Shown here one piece after another: positions 31,576-42,793 of a stretch of 64,000 bases of DNA. The notes beneath the pieces were generated by a model. It was not told the DNA's origin, ran no database searches, and saw only the letters and a program-made list of their open reading frames with translations. The stretch comes from Micropterix aruncella (taxonomy: Eukaryota > Arthropoda > Insecta > Lepidoptera > Micropterigidae), in contig OX155966.1 in NCBI GenBank assembly GCA_944548615.1, positions 32,923,992-32,987,991 on the forward strand, given 5' to 3'. The translations under genes and the position numbers were made by a program. Numbering within the stretch: the first letter of the stretch is position 1; every line of letters starts with the position of its first letter.

Positions 31576-32510
31576 GGATGCAGAAGGTATCATTTTTGGA
31601 CGTCAAAGTGACGAGGAGAAGTGACAATACTCTCGGACATATGGTATATCGGAAGCCCACACATAGGGACAGATATTTGCATGCAAGCTCACACCATCAT
31701 CCCTACCATCTACTTTCAGTGCAAACGTCACTCGTGAATCGAGCACGCGATCTATGCGACACTGAGCATTTTCCGAAGGAGATGGAACATGTCAATGATG
31801 TCCTTAGGAAAAATGGATACGGAAAATATCACGAGACACGCACACGATCTAATACAGACGAAACTCAAAAACCGAGCAGATCAAGAGAATTCTTACCATA
31901 CGTCAAGGGCGTGACTGATCGAATAAGTAAGATGCTAAACAGATTCGATATAAAAACGATCTTCAAACCGACCCAAAATATAGCTCGATTTTTGAGGCCT
32001 GTAAAGGATGTAATACCACTGCAAACCTCGGGTGTGTATAAAGTCGAATGCAGCTGCGGTCTATCCTATGTTGGACAAACGAAACGGCCCATAGCCACGC
32101 GACTGACAGAACACATCAAAGCTGTTAAAAACGTTCAGCGAGAAAAATCGGCGATCTGTGAACATATATTGGATAGCGGAAGTAACCACTGGATGCAGTT
32201 TCAAAATCCCATTGTTCTATCCCAGGAACAATTCTACTTTCCTCGCATGATCCGGGAAGCCATTGAAATAAGAAGAACTCCGAACTTCAATAGAGACGAC
32301 GGCTACAAACTCTCTTCTACGTGGAACCCTCTTCTTAAAATGTTCCCGCCGCCGAACGCCGAACGCAAAGAAGTAAAACAGGATACAGTGAGTGTTGTGT
32401 GCAAGTCGGATTTTCAAAATTCTTGCGCTCCGAGCCCGGCCCCCCACCACCGTTATAACCTACGCAGTGGCGGCAGCGGTTTGCGGCCTACCCGCAAAAC
32501 AACGGACTGA
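31576..32510 (+). pseudogene. Penelope-like element, RT C-terminus and GIY-YIG endonuclease
   Basis: An open frame of 315 codons starts VSFLDVKVTRRSDN with MVYRKPTHRDRYLH (end of RT). A linker follows, and then the GIY-YIG domain: SGVYKVECSCGLSYVGQTKR with PIATRLTEHIKAV (about 32025-32130), the GVY...YVG pair, R and E/H residues of the fold. The C-terminus is basic (HHRYNLRSGGSG). Penelope-like elements use this nuclease with their RT for insertion. The ORF is open but lacks most of the RT, so the copy is dead. Downstream, CCGAAACGTCGGG (about 32558) recalls the hammerhead-linked motif of such elements, without the CUGANGA core. Confidence 0.85.
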
Positions 32511-32729
32511 CAGCTCTTCAGTCTACCCTAGACAACGGCTGCTGCAACGTCACCGAAACGTCGGGTCCTACAAATTTCACGCGGTAAATTCGTTTTCTAT
32601 CCTATTTATAATGTCAAACAACCGCGATAGTCTTCGATTTTACATTACATCTAATATAGTATACAGAGAAGTTTTGAACAATTAAAATAAATATAATTTA
32701 TTGAATCATAATCATTTCATTCACTTATT

Positions 32730-32928
32730 TGAAACCCGGTAATATAGCCAAATTGGCATCCAAATATATACATACAAAGGTATGCAGTAAAAATATAACC
32801 CTCCTTTTGGCAGTCAGGAAATAAATCATGACACTCAGTAGGTACTAACATAACCACGCTCATAATTTCATCACAAGTAAAAATGTTTACCGCCGTGATT
32901 TTTACCGAAGTGGGAACGGATCAGCTAG
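32730..32928. mobile_element. Helitron 3' end fragment
   Basis: It matches the last ~190 bp of the Helitron at 48756-49484. It ends ACGGATCAGCTAG followed by T, the expected CTRR|T terminus, with a small GC hairpin (CCGAAGTGGGAACGG) just before. Confidence 0.75.
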
Positions 32929-34003
32929 TTTTATTATATATTCAATAAACAAAAAATAGGATGTTGAAATATTAAAACTTATGACATCACTAAATTCGTT
33001 AGGACATTCTCCATAACAGCTTGAAATCACTGAGTTTACTACTCACCCAGGAAAACCAAAGAGGGCTTTTACGCTTCCATTCACTTTCCTCCAATTTCGT
33101 ATTCGTGTAAGTCATATCGTGTAAATTGATCGATATAATAAAATATTTAACAACCCATTTATCCCTCCGTGAAAGTTGTTAAGTCAACAAATGGTACGGT
33201 TTCCTCAGGCGCGCAGGGCAACGTAGGCGAGGCGGACACGTGTTTGGAATTTCATAAAATAACCCCCGGACATAACTCAAACATCTTATCATCACAAAAA
33301 AGGCTCTACATCAACTTTTCCCAGCCGTAAGGAGAGATACGATCTGAAGGACACGGGCGAGCCGAACCAAATATAATCGCGATATCAAGAACCAGCAATT
33401 TGTTTGTTTCGGCGTAGTTTCGTAATGGATAAATGTGGAAATTACTGCAACAAAATTAGATAGGTTTCTATTATGTTATAAATCGAAACTGACCCTAGGG
33501 TTGCATAAAATGGTTTTTTTTATGGTTTTATGAAAAAATGTATTATTGACGCGGTGACTAAAACTCTTCAGGCAATCTCTACTCCGCGGGCGGCAGTAGA
33601 GTAAATATAGGAGTGTCATCGTGTACGTGAGTGTATACGTATGTAGTAGGGTGGCCTAGTAGGACGAAAGCTAAACTTTTCTCATTTGAAAAGTGATGAC
33701 ATATCCGGACCCGAAGAAACGGCCCTTGTCCCTCTCGCTGAAAGCCACCCTCAAATTCCAATATCTAACCCCAATTCGAAAGACGAGTAAAGACATTTAT
33801 GAAAAAAATCTGTCGTTTCCGTAAGTCGTTAAATAGACTCGCGATCCAAGCTACATTTTACTTTGTTGATTAGTTTAACTACATTTCAAATTAATTTATT
33901 CATTTTCAAATTTACAATGGTCAAAACCTAACTAGTCTGCAGCCTGTTCTAAGGTAGGCATTTTATTTAAATTATTATCATCTTGATAAATCTATTAAAT
34001 ATT
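32929..34003. other. Unassigned sequence
   Basis: No gene or repeat recognised. About 33190-33400 is more GC-balanced than its surroundings and could be host single-copy sequence. Confidence 0.35.
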
Positions 34004-34310
34004 GGACTCGACTGCGTTTCATCGTAAACTAAAATCTGAAATTAGTTCATGTGAACCAGACAGGGCAGTACGCTAGAGCGGAATGTGAAATGAACGGTTG
34101 TCACTTGTTCGCATGAAAACTACCCACCAAAGCTAAAGCATCTGAATCTAAGACCGCACGAAATGTGTTCAAATTTATCCGGACGAGTATAAGTTCAACG
34201 GGTAGCTGTTATCGACGATAGTTCGTTTCTTATTCCGCTCTAACGTATTGCTCTATCTCGTTCGCTCGAACTAATTTCAGTTTTAGTTCCAAAGAAACGC
34301 AATCGGGCCC
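34004..34310. mobile_element. MITE with ~80-bp TIRs and ATT duplication
   Basis: The left end GGACTCGACTGCGTTTC and the complement of the right end, GGGCCCGATTGCGTTTC, start ~80-bp inverted repeats that run to GCTAGAGCGGAAT / GTTAGAGCGGAAT. ATT flanks both sides (34001-34003, 34311-34313). A 3-bp TSD with long TIRs fits PIF/Harbinger-type MITEs. Confidence 0.7.
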
Positions 34311-34775
34311 ATTATCGTTCTTAATTGTAATACAATTACATTAATTATTAATTACCTAAATAAAATTCGTAACAAAATTATCAATAAACGATTGCAAGTT
34401 ATTTAAAACATAATAGATCCTTTTAAATCATCAGTAATAGTCAAAATAAAGTTAGAAAAATAAAATTGATATTTAAAATATCGTCAAGAATAATCCAGGA
34501 CCTAATCAAAGCAATGAATAATAATAAAATAATAATAATGAAGAACAATATACACGGCAATAATATTATCATACATAGTCACTACATTATTTCAGTTTAT
34601 TTAAAATTGGACCTATTTAAAATTATTATTTACATTTATACTTGCTTATACAAATGTATTGATTTTAGGTGTTCAATATCTGCAGATGTACAATTTGGAA
34701 GGTATGCACTCAATCTAATTTTAAATCTACAAGGTGAGTTTTTAATTAGTGACATCCTGGAAGTGGGTGTATCAG

Positions 34776-34812
34776 CTCACGCTTACACAGAGGAAGACTG
34801 TGTAAGCGTGAG
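34776..34812. repeat. Perfect 15-bp hairpin
   Basis: CTCACGCTTACACAG, a 7-nt loop, then its exact complement. It lies in a 139-codon open frame (34466-34885) that I do not recognise and treat as probably non-coding. Confidence 0.8.
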
Positions 34813-34885
34813 CAAACAGATGTTTAAAAAGAGATTAAAAAGCTACCTGTTGGACGTTTATAGTGAAATTAGTGGTCATAAATAA

Positions 34886-35744
34886 ATTTGTTATACGTTT
34901 CTATAATTTAAGCTTGTAGTAATAGTGGCCTAATTAAAGCCTGTAGTAAGACCAGTCGTAATACTGCTGTGCATTGATTTTTATATTATTAATATCTTTT
35001 TGTATCACAAAATTAGAAGTGTAAGACTAGAAAAATAAGAGTTTGTCTCGCCAACAAACTGTATACCAGATTGGCAAGATTTTAATATTTCAAAAAATGT
35101 ATTTTTTCTCTGAATAAAAAAATCAAAAAAAAATAAAAAAGTAGGTACGAGCAAATAAACAACTTTTAATTTAAAAGCTAGGAAAAAAACCAAGTTTTTT
35201 TTTTATTTCAAAACATTAAAATTTGAAAAATAGTATAAAAAGAGTTGAGCACGTTGCGTTATCTAGCGGTAGGTAAAATATCGCGAATATTGTTTATTCG
35301 CGATATTTTACCAAGATATGCTAGATGGCGCAGCGCGCTCAACGCTTGTCAAACTTGTATTTATCAGTCAAGATTTATAAAATAGAAAATCAAAAAACTT
35401 TTTATTAGAAGTTGATTATTTGCTAGTACTGCTTCACCCACTTCAATGTCACTAATTAAAGACTTCTGTATATGACGATTTAATATCCTTATTGTTCAGT
35501 GCTAGGCTTTTGTAATATTTTAGGTGAAGATAAAGTATTTTTTAACTTTTATACATATATGATTTAAAATGTTACTTAATTGGCTTTAAAATAACGTCAT
35601 TTACAGGGATTCAAATCAATCTAAGGAACCTTTATAAAATTCAGAATCGAAACTGAATAAAAGTAAAGAAGAAAAATGAAAAAAAGGAAGAAGTAACTCG
35701 TGAAATTGGTATTAACAAAAAAAACATGGATAATATCAAGCAAT
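34886..35744. other. AT-rich sequence containing a long hairpin
   Basis: No gene recognised; see the hairpin at 35244-35343. Confidence 0.35.
35244..35343. repeat. 100-bp palindromic hairpin element
   Basis: Outer arms GTTGAGC...GCTCAAC enclose imperfect pairs (TATCTAGC with GCTAGATG) and a perfect 18-bp inner stem (35272-35289 with 35295-35312, GGTAAAATATCGCGAATA) around a 5-nt loop. This could be a tiny MITE or a microRNA-precursor-like fold. Confidence 0.75.
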
Positions 35745-35965
35745 ATTTATTGTTAATATATTGTAACACCTCCATGTGCCCTAATAACTGCTTCCATCCG
35801 GTTTTTCATGGACCGGAACAATATAATATTGGGAAACATTCTCCCATTCTTTTTCAATCGCCGTCTGTGTGTTAGGAGCGAGAATTCTGGCTCGAACTCT
35901 TCTCTTGAGATGGTCTCATAGATGCTCTATTGGGTTCATATCAGACTGATTCCTGTAAATTACGA
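35745..35965 (-). pseudogene. Tc1-like transposase C-terminal fragment
   Basis: The minus strand encodes NQSDMNPIEHL, a stop, then DHLKRRVRARILAPNTQTAI. This is the 'SPDLNPIEHLWDELKRRVR' region containing the last catalytic acidic residue of Tc1-family transposases. It has a stop and lacks the rest. The pogo element begins 34 bp beyond its upstream edge. Confidence 0.75.
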
Positions 35966-36006
35966 TTTGCTGTGTGGGTCGATTTTTTGGTGGCGAATGG
36001 GAGACC

Positions 36007-36385
36007 GGGGATGGTTTGGACACGGGGATACAATGGACAGGTTCAAATTTCCCGCCTCTAATGTGAATTCTACTGCGGCGATCGGTTGTACACATTGGCA
36101 ACACTGCGAGAGAAAAATATGGCCGCCACTCTAAAATTGTGACATTTACAGAATTTGTTCACTTTTCGACACCTCTGATGTAACTTTTAAAGGTAAGAAC
36201 TTAAGGTTTTTCTGTGACGTAGTTTATTATTTTGTGTTTGGCGTTCCATTTGCATGCAATGGTGACTAGTAGGGATATATTTATGTATGTTGCATAAAGA
36301 TGCAAGTTTAGGTTATGATTTCACAGCCACAAATGTGGGATTATATCAGCTGGGGATACAATGGACAGATGTCCATTGTATCCCC
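36007..36385. repeat. Left-end array of four 16-bp sites
   Basis: Motif GGGGATRSWWTGGACA occurs at 36007-36022 (in the TIR) and 36024-36039, both forward, and as a palindromic pair at 36352-36367 and 36370-36385. These are likely binding sites for the transposase HTH domains. Confidence 0.75.
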
Positions 36386-36426
36386 GATATATCTGTTAAT
36401 GTGTAGCACTGCTTTACCTATTCCAG

Positions 36427-37120
36427 ATGCCACGGAACTTTAAAAGGAAAACTGAACGGAGCTTTTCTGAAGGTGATCTACAGCAGGCGGTGGAAGATGT
36501 TTTAAACAAACGTGGAAGTTTGCGCCATGTGGCAGCTATTCGAAACGTGACGAAATCTCGTCTTGCACTTTATGTAAAGAAAGCCAGAGAAATGGGCGTA
36601 GACGCTCTGTCATTTAAACCAAACTTCCACAGAAGACAGGTTTTCTCAGACCAAATGGAGAAAGCACTGGTGAGGTATTTACTACAATGTTCAAAAATAT
36701 TTTACGGAGTCACACCGAATAAATGCAGACAAATAGCTTTACAATTTGCTGAAGTTAACAATCTAAAATTTCCCGAATCCTGGAAAGAAAAAGGGCAAGC
36801 TGGTGATGACTGGTTTACTGGGTTTATGAAGAGGAATCCTACGCTATCCATTAGAAAACCTGAGGCAACCTCCCTTGCCAGAATGACTGCCTTCAATAAA
36901 ACCACGGTAGGCGAATTCTTTGACAAATTGGACAATGTTATGCAAAGGAAGAAATTCCGACCTTCAGATATATTCAATCTCGATGAAACGGGTGTTACCA
37001 CAGTGCCTCCGGTGGCCAAAGTAATCGGACAAAAGGGGGAAAAGCAAGTTGGCCAAGTAACGTCGAGAGAACGAGGAGAACTGATGACCCAAGTGGGTAT
37101 AATATGTGCCAATGGCAATT
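36427..37120 (+). CDS. pogo-type transposase, N-terminal part
   Basis: Residues 1-60 are a Psq-type helix-turn-helix (LQQAVEDVLNKRGSLRHVAA). Residues ~70-150 are a CENP-B/Tc5-type HTH (WKEKGQAGDDWFTGFMKRNP). The catalytic domain follows, with the first Asp in FNLDETGVTT (about residue 190). The frame leaves this segment in phase 1 at the LINE boundary (37120). Joined to 41025 across the LINE it yields about 706 codons with no stop. The transposase would cut and paste its own DNA in the nucleus. Confidence 0.85.
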
Positions 37121-37228
37121 TGCGATAATTCCGGTAGTATTTACATCTGCTTAATTTGTAATAACATATCATACTTTCACGATAATTATAAAATAAATTA
37201 TGGTATTTTAACTATATTAATAATCATT

Positions 37229-37699
37229 ATGTCTCTATATTTATTACTTTTAATTTTTTTAATTTTGAATATGATTTGCCAATATTATAACCTACCTGTA
37301 TGTTTATTATGTTTATTATATTTATTAATTTTAATGTTTACTAATTTTTGCCCTTATGGCAAACTATGTGTATGTTTATTATTCTTAGTATATTTAGTAA
37401 ACATAATGTTGACGATTATCTGCCGAAATGGCGACTTCGTTGTATTCTTATTGTGTTTATCCTATTCAGGAACTTTAATGCTGACTATTATTTGCAATTA
37501 TTATAACCTCTATGTATGTTTATTATTTTTAGTAATAGTGACTATTATTTTCCAGTACTGTACTCTGTTTATTTTCAAATCCGATAATTTTACAATGATA
37601 TACGCTACCAATATTGCGGATAAAGTCTTGCAAAGTCTCAAAAGACAGACAAAACTTGCTCTAACTAACAACGCTTATTGCTGCTACAGGCGCGGCTAA
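37229..37699 (+). CDS. Hydrophobic ORF upstream of LINE ORF2
   Basis: The frame is 156 aa from ATG, very hydrophobic, with four successive ~24-residue units of pattern C-x5-VCLLxLxYL-x3-ML-T, each long enough to cross a membrane. Codon units begin at 37277, 37349, 37421 and 37493, exactly 72 nt apart. A more polar tail (KVLQSLKRQTKLALTNNAYC) follows. The stop at 37697-37699 lies inside the open ORF2 frame, which opens at 37665. The related LINE at 54973 has a 158-aa hydrophobic frame in the same place. AT-rich DNA easily makes hydrophobic frames, so coding status is unproven. Confidence 0.4.
   Translation: MSLYLLLLIFLILNMICQYYNLPVCLLCLLYLLILMFTNFCPYGKLCVCLLFLVYLVNIMLTIICRNGDFVVFLLCLSYSGTLMLTIICNYYNLYVCLLFLVIVTIIFQYCTLFIFKSDNFTMIYATNIADKVLQSLKRQTKLALTNNAYCCYRRG
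37277..37555 (+). repeat. Four 72-nt tandem units in the LINE
   Basis: Units start TGCC/TGCA-A at 37277, 37349, 37421 and 37493. They are well diverged in sequence but keep exact length and one open frame. Confidence 0.75.
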
Positions 37700-40566
37700 C
37701 CTCGATGAATACCTAATACCTTACTCCCCAGCGACGCTGCAGTTACCCACCTGGGAATGCCAAAAGGTGTTGCAAGACCAAGGTATTAAAATACTTAACC
37801 TTAATATTAGAAGTATCAACAAAAATTTTGATAAACTAATCATACTACTAACTTTGCTTGATACCGAGTTTGATTTAATCATCCTGACGGAATGCTGGAT
37901 AAAGAAAAATATTCCCACTCAACAACTTGATAATTATGATATGCATTACACTCTACATAATCAAAATCAAAACGATGGCGTCGTCATTTTTTCGAATAAG
38001 AAAAACAATGTTAAAATTGAAGAAATAAAAATAACCACAGCAAATTGTCTGAAGGCTACTTTAAATGATAAAAATACAGTATTTGCCATTTATAGATCCC
38101 CTACAAATCCTATAAAACCATTTATTGCGTCCCTTGCGGATGCTCTAGAAACCTACAAAGGCCTTGAATATATTCTTGGAGGAGATATAAATATTAATAT
38201 TCTCGATCAAAATAATCTAGTCAATGAATATCTCTGTATGCTTGCAGAATTTGGAATGATATCCTTAATTAACATGCCTACACGACAGCGGTCATGTCTC
38301 GACCACTTTTTTACTTCGACTAAAAATAATACATTAGGCATAATATGTCTCAGTGAGCTAACTGACCACTATCCAACTATTTTGTTAACTAAAACAGATC
38401 TTCAAAGTCAAAACATAATTAATAGTCAGATTTTAGTTACAAATTATGACAGTTTATACGCAGATATTACAGACATTGACTGGAATCCTTTATTTAGAAT
38501 ATCTGATTCAAATGAAGCAACTGAATTTTTCGTAAATACAATAAAAAAATTGGTCAACAAAAATACAAAAGAAAAACTCGTGCCCCATTGTCAGAGAAAA
38601 CTTAAACCATGGATTACCCCAGGACTCCTAAGAAGTATTAAACGCAGAGACAAACTTCATAACAAAGTCAAATTAAATCTCTGCAATAGCATATTGAAGC
38701 ATGAATATCTGAAATATAGAAATCTTTGCAAAAACATAATAAATAGAACTAAAGAAATGTACTACAAAAAGGAATTTGAGGAAAATGCTGGTAACTCAAA
38801 AAAAACATGGCAGTTAATAAATGATTTGACTTATAGGAAAAAGTCTAAACCATCAGAGCTGCAAGAAGTCAATATTAATGGACAGAAAGTGTCAATAAAT
38901 AAGCATAATAAAAAACATATTGCGGACTACTTTAATGATTACTTCTCCAATGTAGGACCGAAAATGGCAGAAAAAACTCTAGAATTGTTAAATACGACTG
39001 AAATTAAACTTTCTCTTGAAGCATGTGTTGCAAATACGCCAACAGAAACCCTTTTTCTAAAACCAACGGACCCCGGAGAAATAAAAAGTATAATAAAAAA
39101 CCTAAAAGATAAAAAATCAACCGGCAATGACGGAATTTCTTCTAAAATTTTCAAAGAGTGCAGCGAGACTTTATTGTTACCTCTAACTTTTATTACAAAT
39201 CTAAGTATATCTACTGGGGTTTTTCCTCAGTGTCTAAAGAAAGCGGTGGTTAACCCTATCTTTAAAGGTGGGGAGATTAATGAAGTAAATTGCTATAGAC
39301 CAATTAGTTTGCTAAATACACTATCAAAAATACTCGAACTTACGATCAAATCCCGTTTAATGAGCTTCTTAAACAAGCACAACTTATTAGCTTCCACTCA
39401 ATATGGTTTCCGGTCGGGTAAATCCACCCAAGACGCCATTGCTTTTCTGACCCAGAATATAGTGAAGACTCTTGATGAGGGAGATAAATGTCTTGTCGTT
39501 TTTCTAGACCTTTGTAAAGCATTTGACACGGTATCGCATGCTATATTACTAAAAAAGTTACAAAAATGTGGGGTCTGTGGTATTGCCCTGAAATGGTTTA
39601 CAGACTACCTTTGTGAAAGAACACAAGTTACAAAGCTTAACGGGATTGTTAGCGATGACAGGATTATCAGATATGGGGTACCTCAAGGGAGTGTCCTAGG
39701 CCCAATTTTATTTATAATCTATATTAACGATCTAACAAATGTGGCATTAGATGGAGGGAAAGCAATCTTGTATGCTGATGATACTGCATTAATCTTCCGG
39801 AATAACACATGGCCAAGTGTATATAAAAATGCTGAAAAGGGTCTCGCAAATATAAATCTTTGGCTAAAGAACAATCTTCTAACACTAAATAGTGATAAAA
39901 CAAATTATATGACCTTTACGATCACTGACAAAAAGGATTTCGCACACACAGGAATCAAGAGTCATATATGCAAATCATTTCAGAACACTCCTTTAACAAG
40001 CACACGCTGTAACTGCCAAATTATTAAACACAAATACCAGGTGAAATACCTAGGCATAACCTTTGACAATAACCTAAAGTGGGATCCTCACGTACTTATT
40101 ACTGCGGGTAAAATCAGGAAGCTGATTTTTGCTTTTAAGGCCCTTAGAAATGTTCTACCGTTAAGAAGCCTCATTAAAGTCTACTACGCGCTAGCCCACA
40201 GCACGATTACTTATGGAATATTAGGATGGGGGGGGGGGGGGTTCTACAGATTCGGCGTTAGATCCGCTTGTTAAAGCTCAAAAAGCTCTTCTGAGGGTCA
40301 TGTCCAGAAAGCCACATCGATATCCAACAAACGAACTACTAAAAGAGCTGAGACTTTTGGACGTTAGACAGATTTATGCAAAAGTAACCCTACTTTATTA
40401 TCTCAACAATCCGCACACACACAACATCACTGACCACAAGATTCTAACTAGAGGTTGCGCGTCAGAAAAACATCTAATTAAAAAAACAAAAACTAAATTT
40501 GCGCAAAGGCACTTTAGTTGTGTAGCTCCTAAACTCCACAATTACTTTCAGGATAAGTTAAAATAA
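37665..40566 (+). CDS. LINE ORF2: APE endonuclease and RT, one frameshift
   Basis: The frame opens at 37665 without an ATG before the endonuclease (...GIKILNLNIRSINKN), so initiation may be non-AUG or coupled to the upstream ORF. Endonuclease landmarks are ILTECWI, NDGVVIFS, GGDININILDQ, SCLDHFF and ELTDHYPTI. RT landmarks are NCYRPISLLNTLSKILELTI, VVFLDLCKAFDTVSHAILLK, YGVPQGSVLGPILF and AILYADDTALIF. The reading shifts at a run of 14 G (40228-40241): up to it the frame reads TYGILGWGGG, and the +1 frame continues STDSALDPLVKAQKALLRVM to a stop at 40566. A G-run one base longer or two shorter would be in frame. Confidence 0.85.
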
Positions 40567-41024
40567 TGCAAAAGCTTACATATGAAAAAGGGAAAACTTA
40601 CTTTGTGGCTGTTTGAGACCGGCAGGGAAAAGGTAGCTGAAATTATTACACATATCCTCGTTTAAAACGACGTTATCAATTTAATTTAATATTACAATTA
40701 TATATTACTAATAAATACGTGTATGTAAATGCAAATGTATGTATGTAAATAATAATAGTATGTAAATAATACAAGTAGGTAAATGTATATATTTATATAT
40801 AAATGAGAATAATATATGTATAATGTTTAATATTATATAAACATGTAAATATCACCATAGTTCTATAATTGCAGTACCTATAAAATTACGTGCGCATCTT
40901 AATTTGAAAGAAAAGAATCTACCCTAGTACGGGCATTAACCTAGTTGGGTAGTTTTTAAGACATAATTTTTGTACTACTTTCTCTTAAATAAAGCATTAT
41001 TATTATTATTATTATTATTAAATT

Positions 41025-42451
41025 CTTTACCTCCCGTATTTGTGTTCCCATGTGTCCGCTTCGACAAACAACGAATGATGGCTGGAGCAGTGCATGGAGC
41101 TTTGGGGCTGGTCCACAAATCTGGTTGGATGACCACCGAAAATTTCGTCTTAGTATTAAAAATTTTCAAAGACAATGTGAGGTGTGATAAAGAATATCCT
41201 GTGTTGCTATTGATGGATAATCACGAGTCTCATCTTAGCCTGGAAGGTGTTAATTTCTGCCGAGAAAATGGGATCACAATTTTGACACTTCCGCCGCACA
41301 CATCCAACCACTTGCAACCCCTGGACCGCTGCGTGTTTGGCTCGTTTAAGAAATACTACAGTGAAGCAGTCCACTCATGGATGTTGGCCCATCCCAATGA
41401 AACTCTATCAATCTACGCACTTCCTGAGTTATGCTCCAGAGCTTGGGATCGGGCTGCAACTCCTGAAAACGTGAAATCAGGTTTTCTGAAATGTGGCATC
41501 TCGCCATTGGATAGAAATATTTTTCAAGACCATGATTTTCTCTGCTCTGCGGTCTCAGATCGTCCATATCCTTTTTCAGACCCTCTTGTCCCCAGAATTT
41601 CTCCGGAACCTATCGAGTTAACGTCTGAAAAAGCAGGGAGAGACATTGCTGCTGTGGATCCTCCCATCACAATTATCTATTCCGTAGAGGCTCATACACC
41701 AGCTCCTACATCGAGTCATCAAGAAGCAGGGAGAGACACTGCTGCTGTGGATCCTCCCATCACAATTATCGATTTCGCAGAGGCTCATACACCAGCTCCT
41801 ACATCGAGTCATCAGTTTCTTACGCCAATTTGTTCAACATCGGCGCGATCAGAGTTTTTCGTTTCTCCGGAACAATTGATTCCATACCCAAAAGCTAAAC
41901 CAAGGAAATTGGCTAAGGGTGGCCGAAAGCGTGGGAAGAGTATGATCGCCACAGACACACCGGAAAAGGAAGAACTCGAAGAAAAGGAGAGAATGAAGAT
42001 GGCAAAGAAAACCAAGGTCGTGAAGAGGAAAATATTTGAAAAAAAGAAGACCGTTTTCGAAGACGATTCTTCGGATGAAGACATGGGAGAAGTCATCCTG
42101 AAGGATTCTTCATCTGAATGGGAAATGGACAAAGACAGTGACGAGTGCCTTAAACGTGGCAACGATGCTGTCGAAGGGGACTTCCTAATTGTAAAAGTTC
42201 CGTCGAAAAAAGGCAAATTTGCGATGAATTTTGTGGCAAAAGCAGAAAGTAAGTTGCGAGATGGACTTGAAGTGAATTTCTACAGGCGACTGCTTCCGTC
42301 TAATCGCTTTCAAACTACAGCCGAAAAAACTTCATTCGTGAACTTTTCGCAAGTGATTTCGATCCTACCAAAAGCGATAGAAGATAAGCGTCCCAGGTTC
42401 AAAGACATGCTGTATTTCCACTCTGACCTATCGGGATTCTGCCTGCAGTGA
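41025..42451 (+). CDS. pogo-type transposase, catalytic C-terminal part
   Basis: This continues the gene from 37120. It encodes SLPPVFVFPCVRF, the second catalytic Asp in VLLLMDNHESHLS and the third in HTSNHLQPLDRCVFGSFKKY, so the DDD triad of pogo-type enzymes is complete with FNLDETG upstream. A ~270-residue tail follows, with a duplicated 31-aa block (41632-41817), basic nuclear-localisation-like runs (KAKPRKLAKGGRKRGK; MKMAKKTKVVKRKIF), acidic stretches, and a terminal small domain (DFLIVKVPSKKGKFAMNF...). It is intact from the LINE border to the stop. Confidence 0.85.
41632..41817 (+). repeat. 93-bp direct tandem duplication in the transposase tail
   Basis: Unit GCAGGGAGAGACAYTGCTGC... 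begins at about 41633 and 41726. It keeps frame and adds 31 aa (AGRD.AAVDPPITII...). Confidence 0.85.
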
Positions 42452-42556
42452 CTTGTTTTTATATATACTATCTACTTTTCTACTTTTATATATAGAAATT
42501 ACACGAATTGAAAAGATTTCTGTTACTTAATCACTGTTTGTGTGCTCTTAACTGCA

Positions 42557-42793
42557 TGTCCATACCATCCCCAGGTTCTGTCCAAAGTATCCCCATACAC
42601 GGGGATAGTTTGGACAGAAGTAGTGCCTCTAATTTCCGGCCTTTTTCTGAAAAAAATATTACTAGTGGAATGTTTATATTACGAATAGATAAACCCAAAG
42701 GACTACTCTTAACATTAGAATAAAATCCAAATAGGTAAAATATTTAGAAAAAAAGATAAAAAATAAAACCCAAAAAGTGTCCAAACCATCCCC
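42557..42793. repeat. Right-end array of four 16-bp sites
   Basis: TGTCCATACCATCCCC at 42557-42572, a head-to-head pair at 42579-42594 and 42601-42616, and TGTCCAAACCATCCCC at 42778-42793 in the TIR. They mirror the left-end sites. Confidence 0.75.

Larger units (their letters stand above)
37121..41020 (+). mobile_element. Jockey/CR1-group LINE inside the pogo transposase gene
   Basis: The borders are set by the interrupted gene: AATT occurs at 37117-37120 and 41021-41024, and removal of the LINE plus one copy restores the frame. It is 5'-truncated (no ORF1). It contains a hydrophobic ORF, ORF2 and a 3' UTR, and ends in (ATT)n. One frameshift in a G-run is the only visible lesion in ORF2. 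Confidence 0.85.

Noticed and set aside
31563..32510. Possible host GIY-YIG gene
   Set aside because: The upstream RT remnant and the inverted RT piece show it belongs to a Penelope-like element.
32540..32575. Hammerhead ribozyme after the Penelope ORF
   Set aside because: CCGAAACGTCGGG resembles part of the motif, but the CUGANGA core is absent.
34466..34885. 139-codon ORF as a gene
   Set aside because: AT-rich first half, no domain, and a hairpin interrupts the only complex part.
36702..37172. 156-codon minus-strand frame
   Set aside because: Antisense shadow of the pogo transposase crossing into the LINE.
41812..42216. 134-codon minus-strand frame
   Set aside because: Antisense to the acidic/basic transposase tail; low-complexity mirror.
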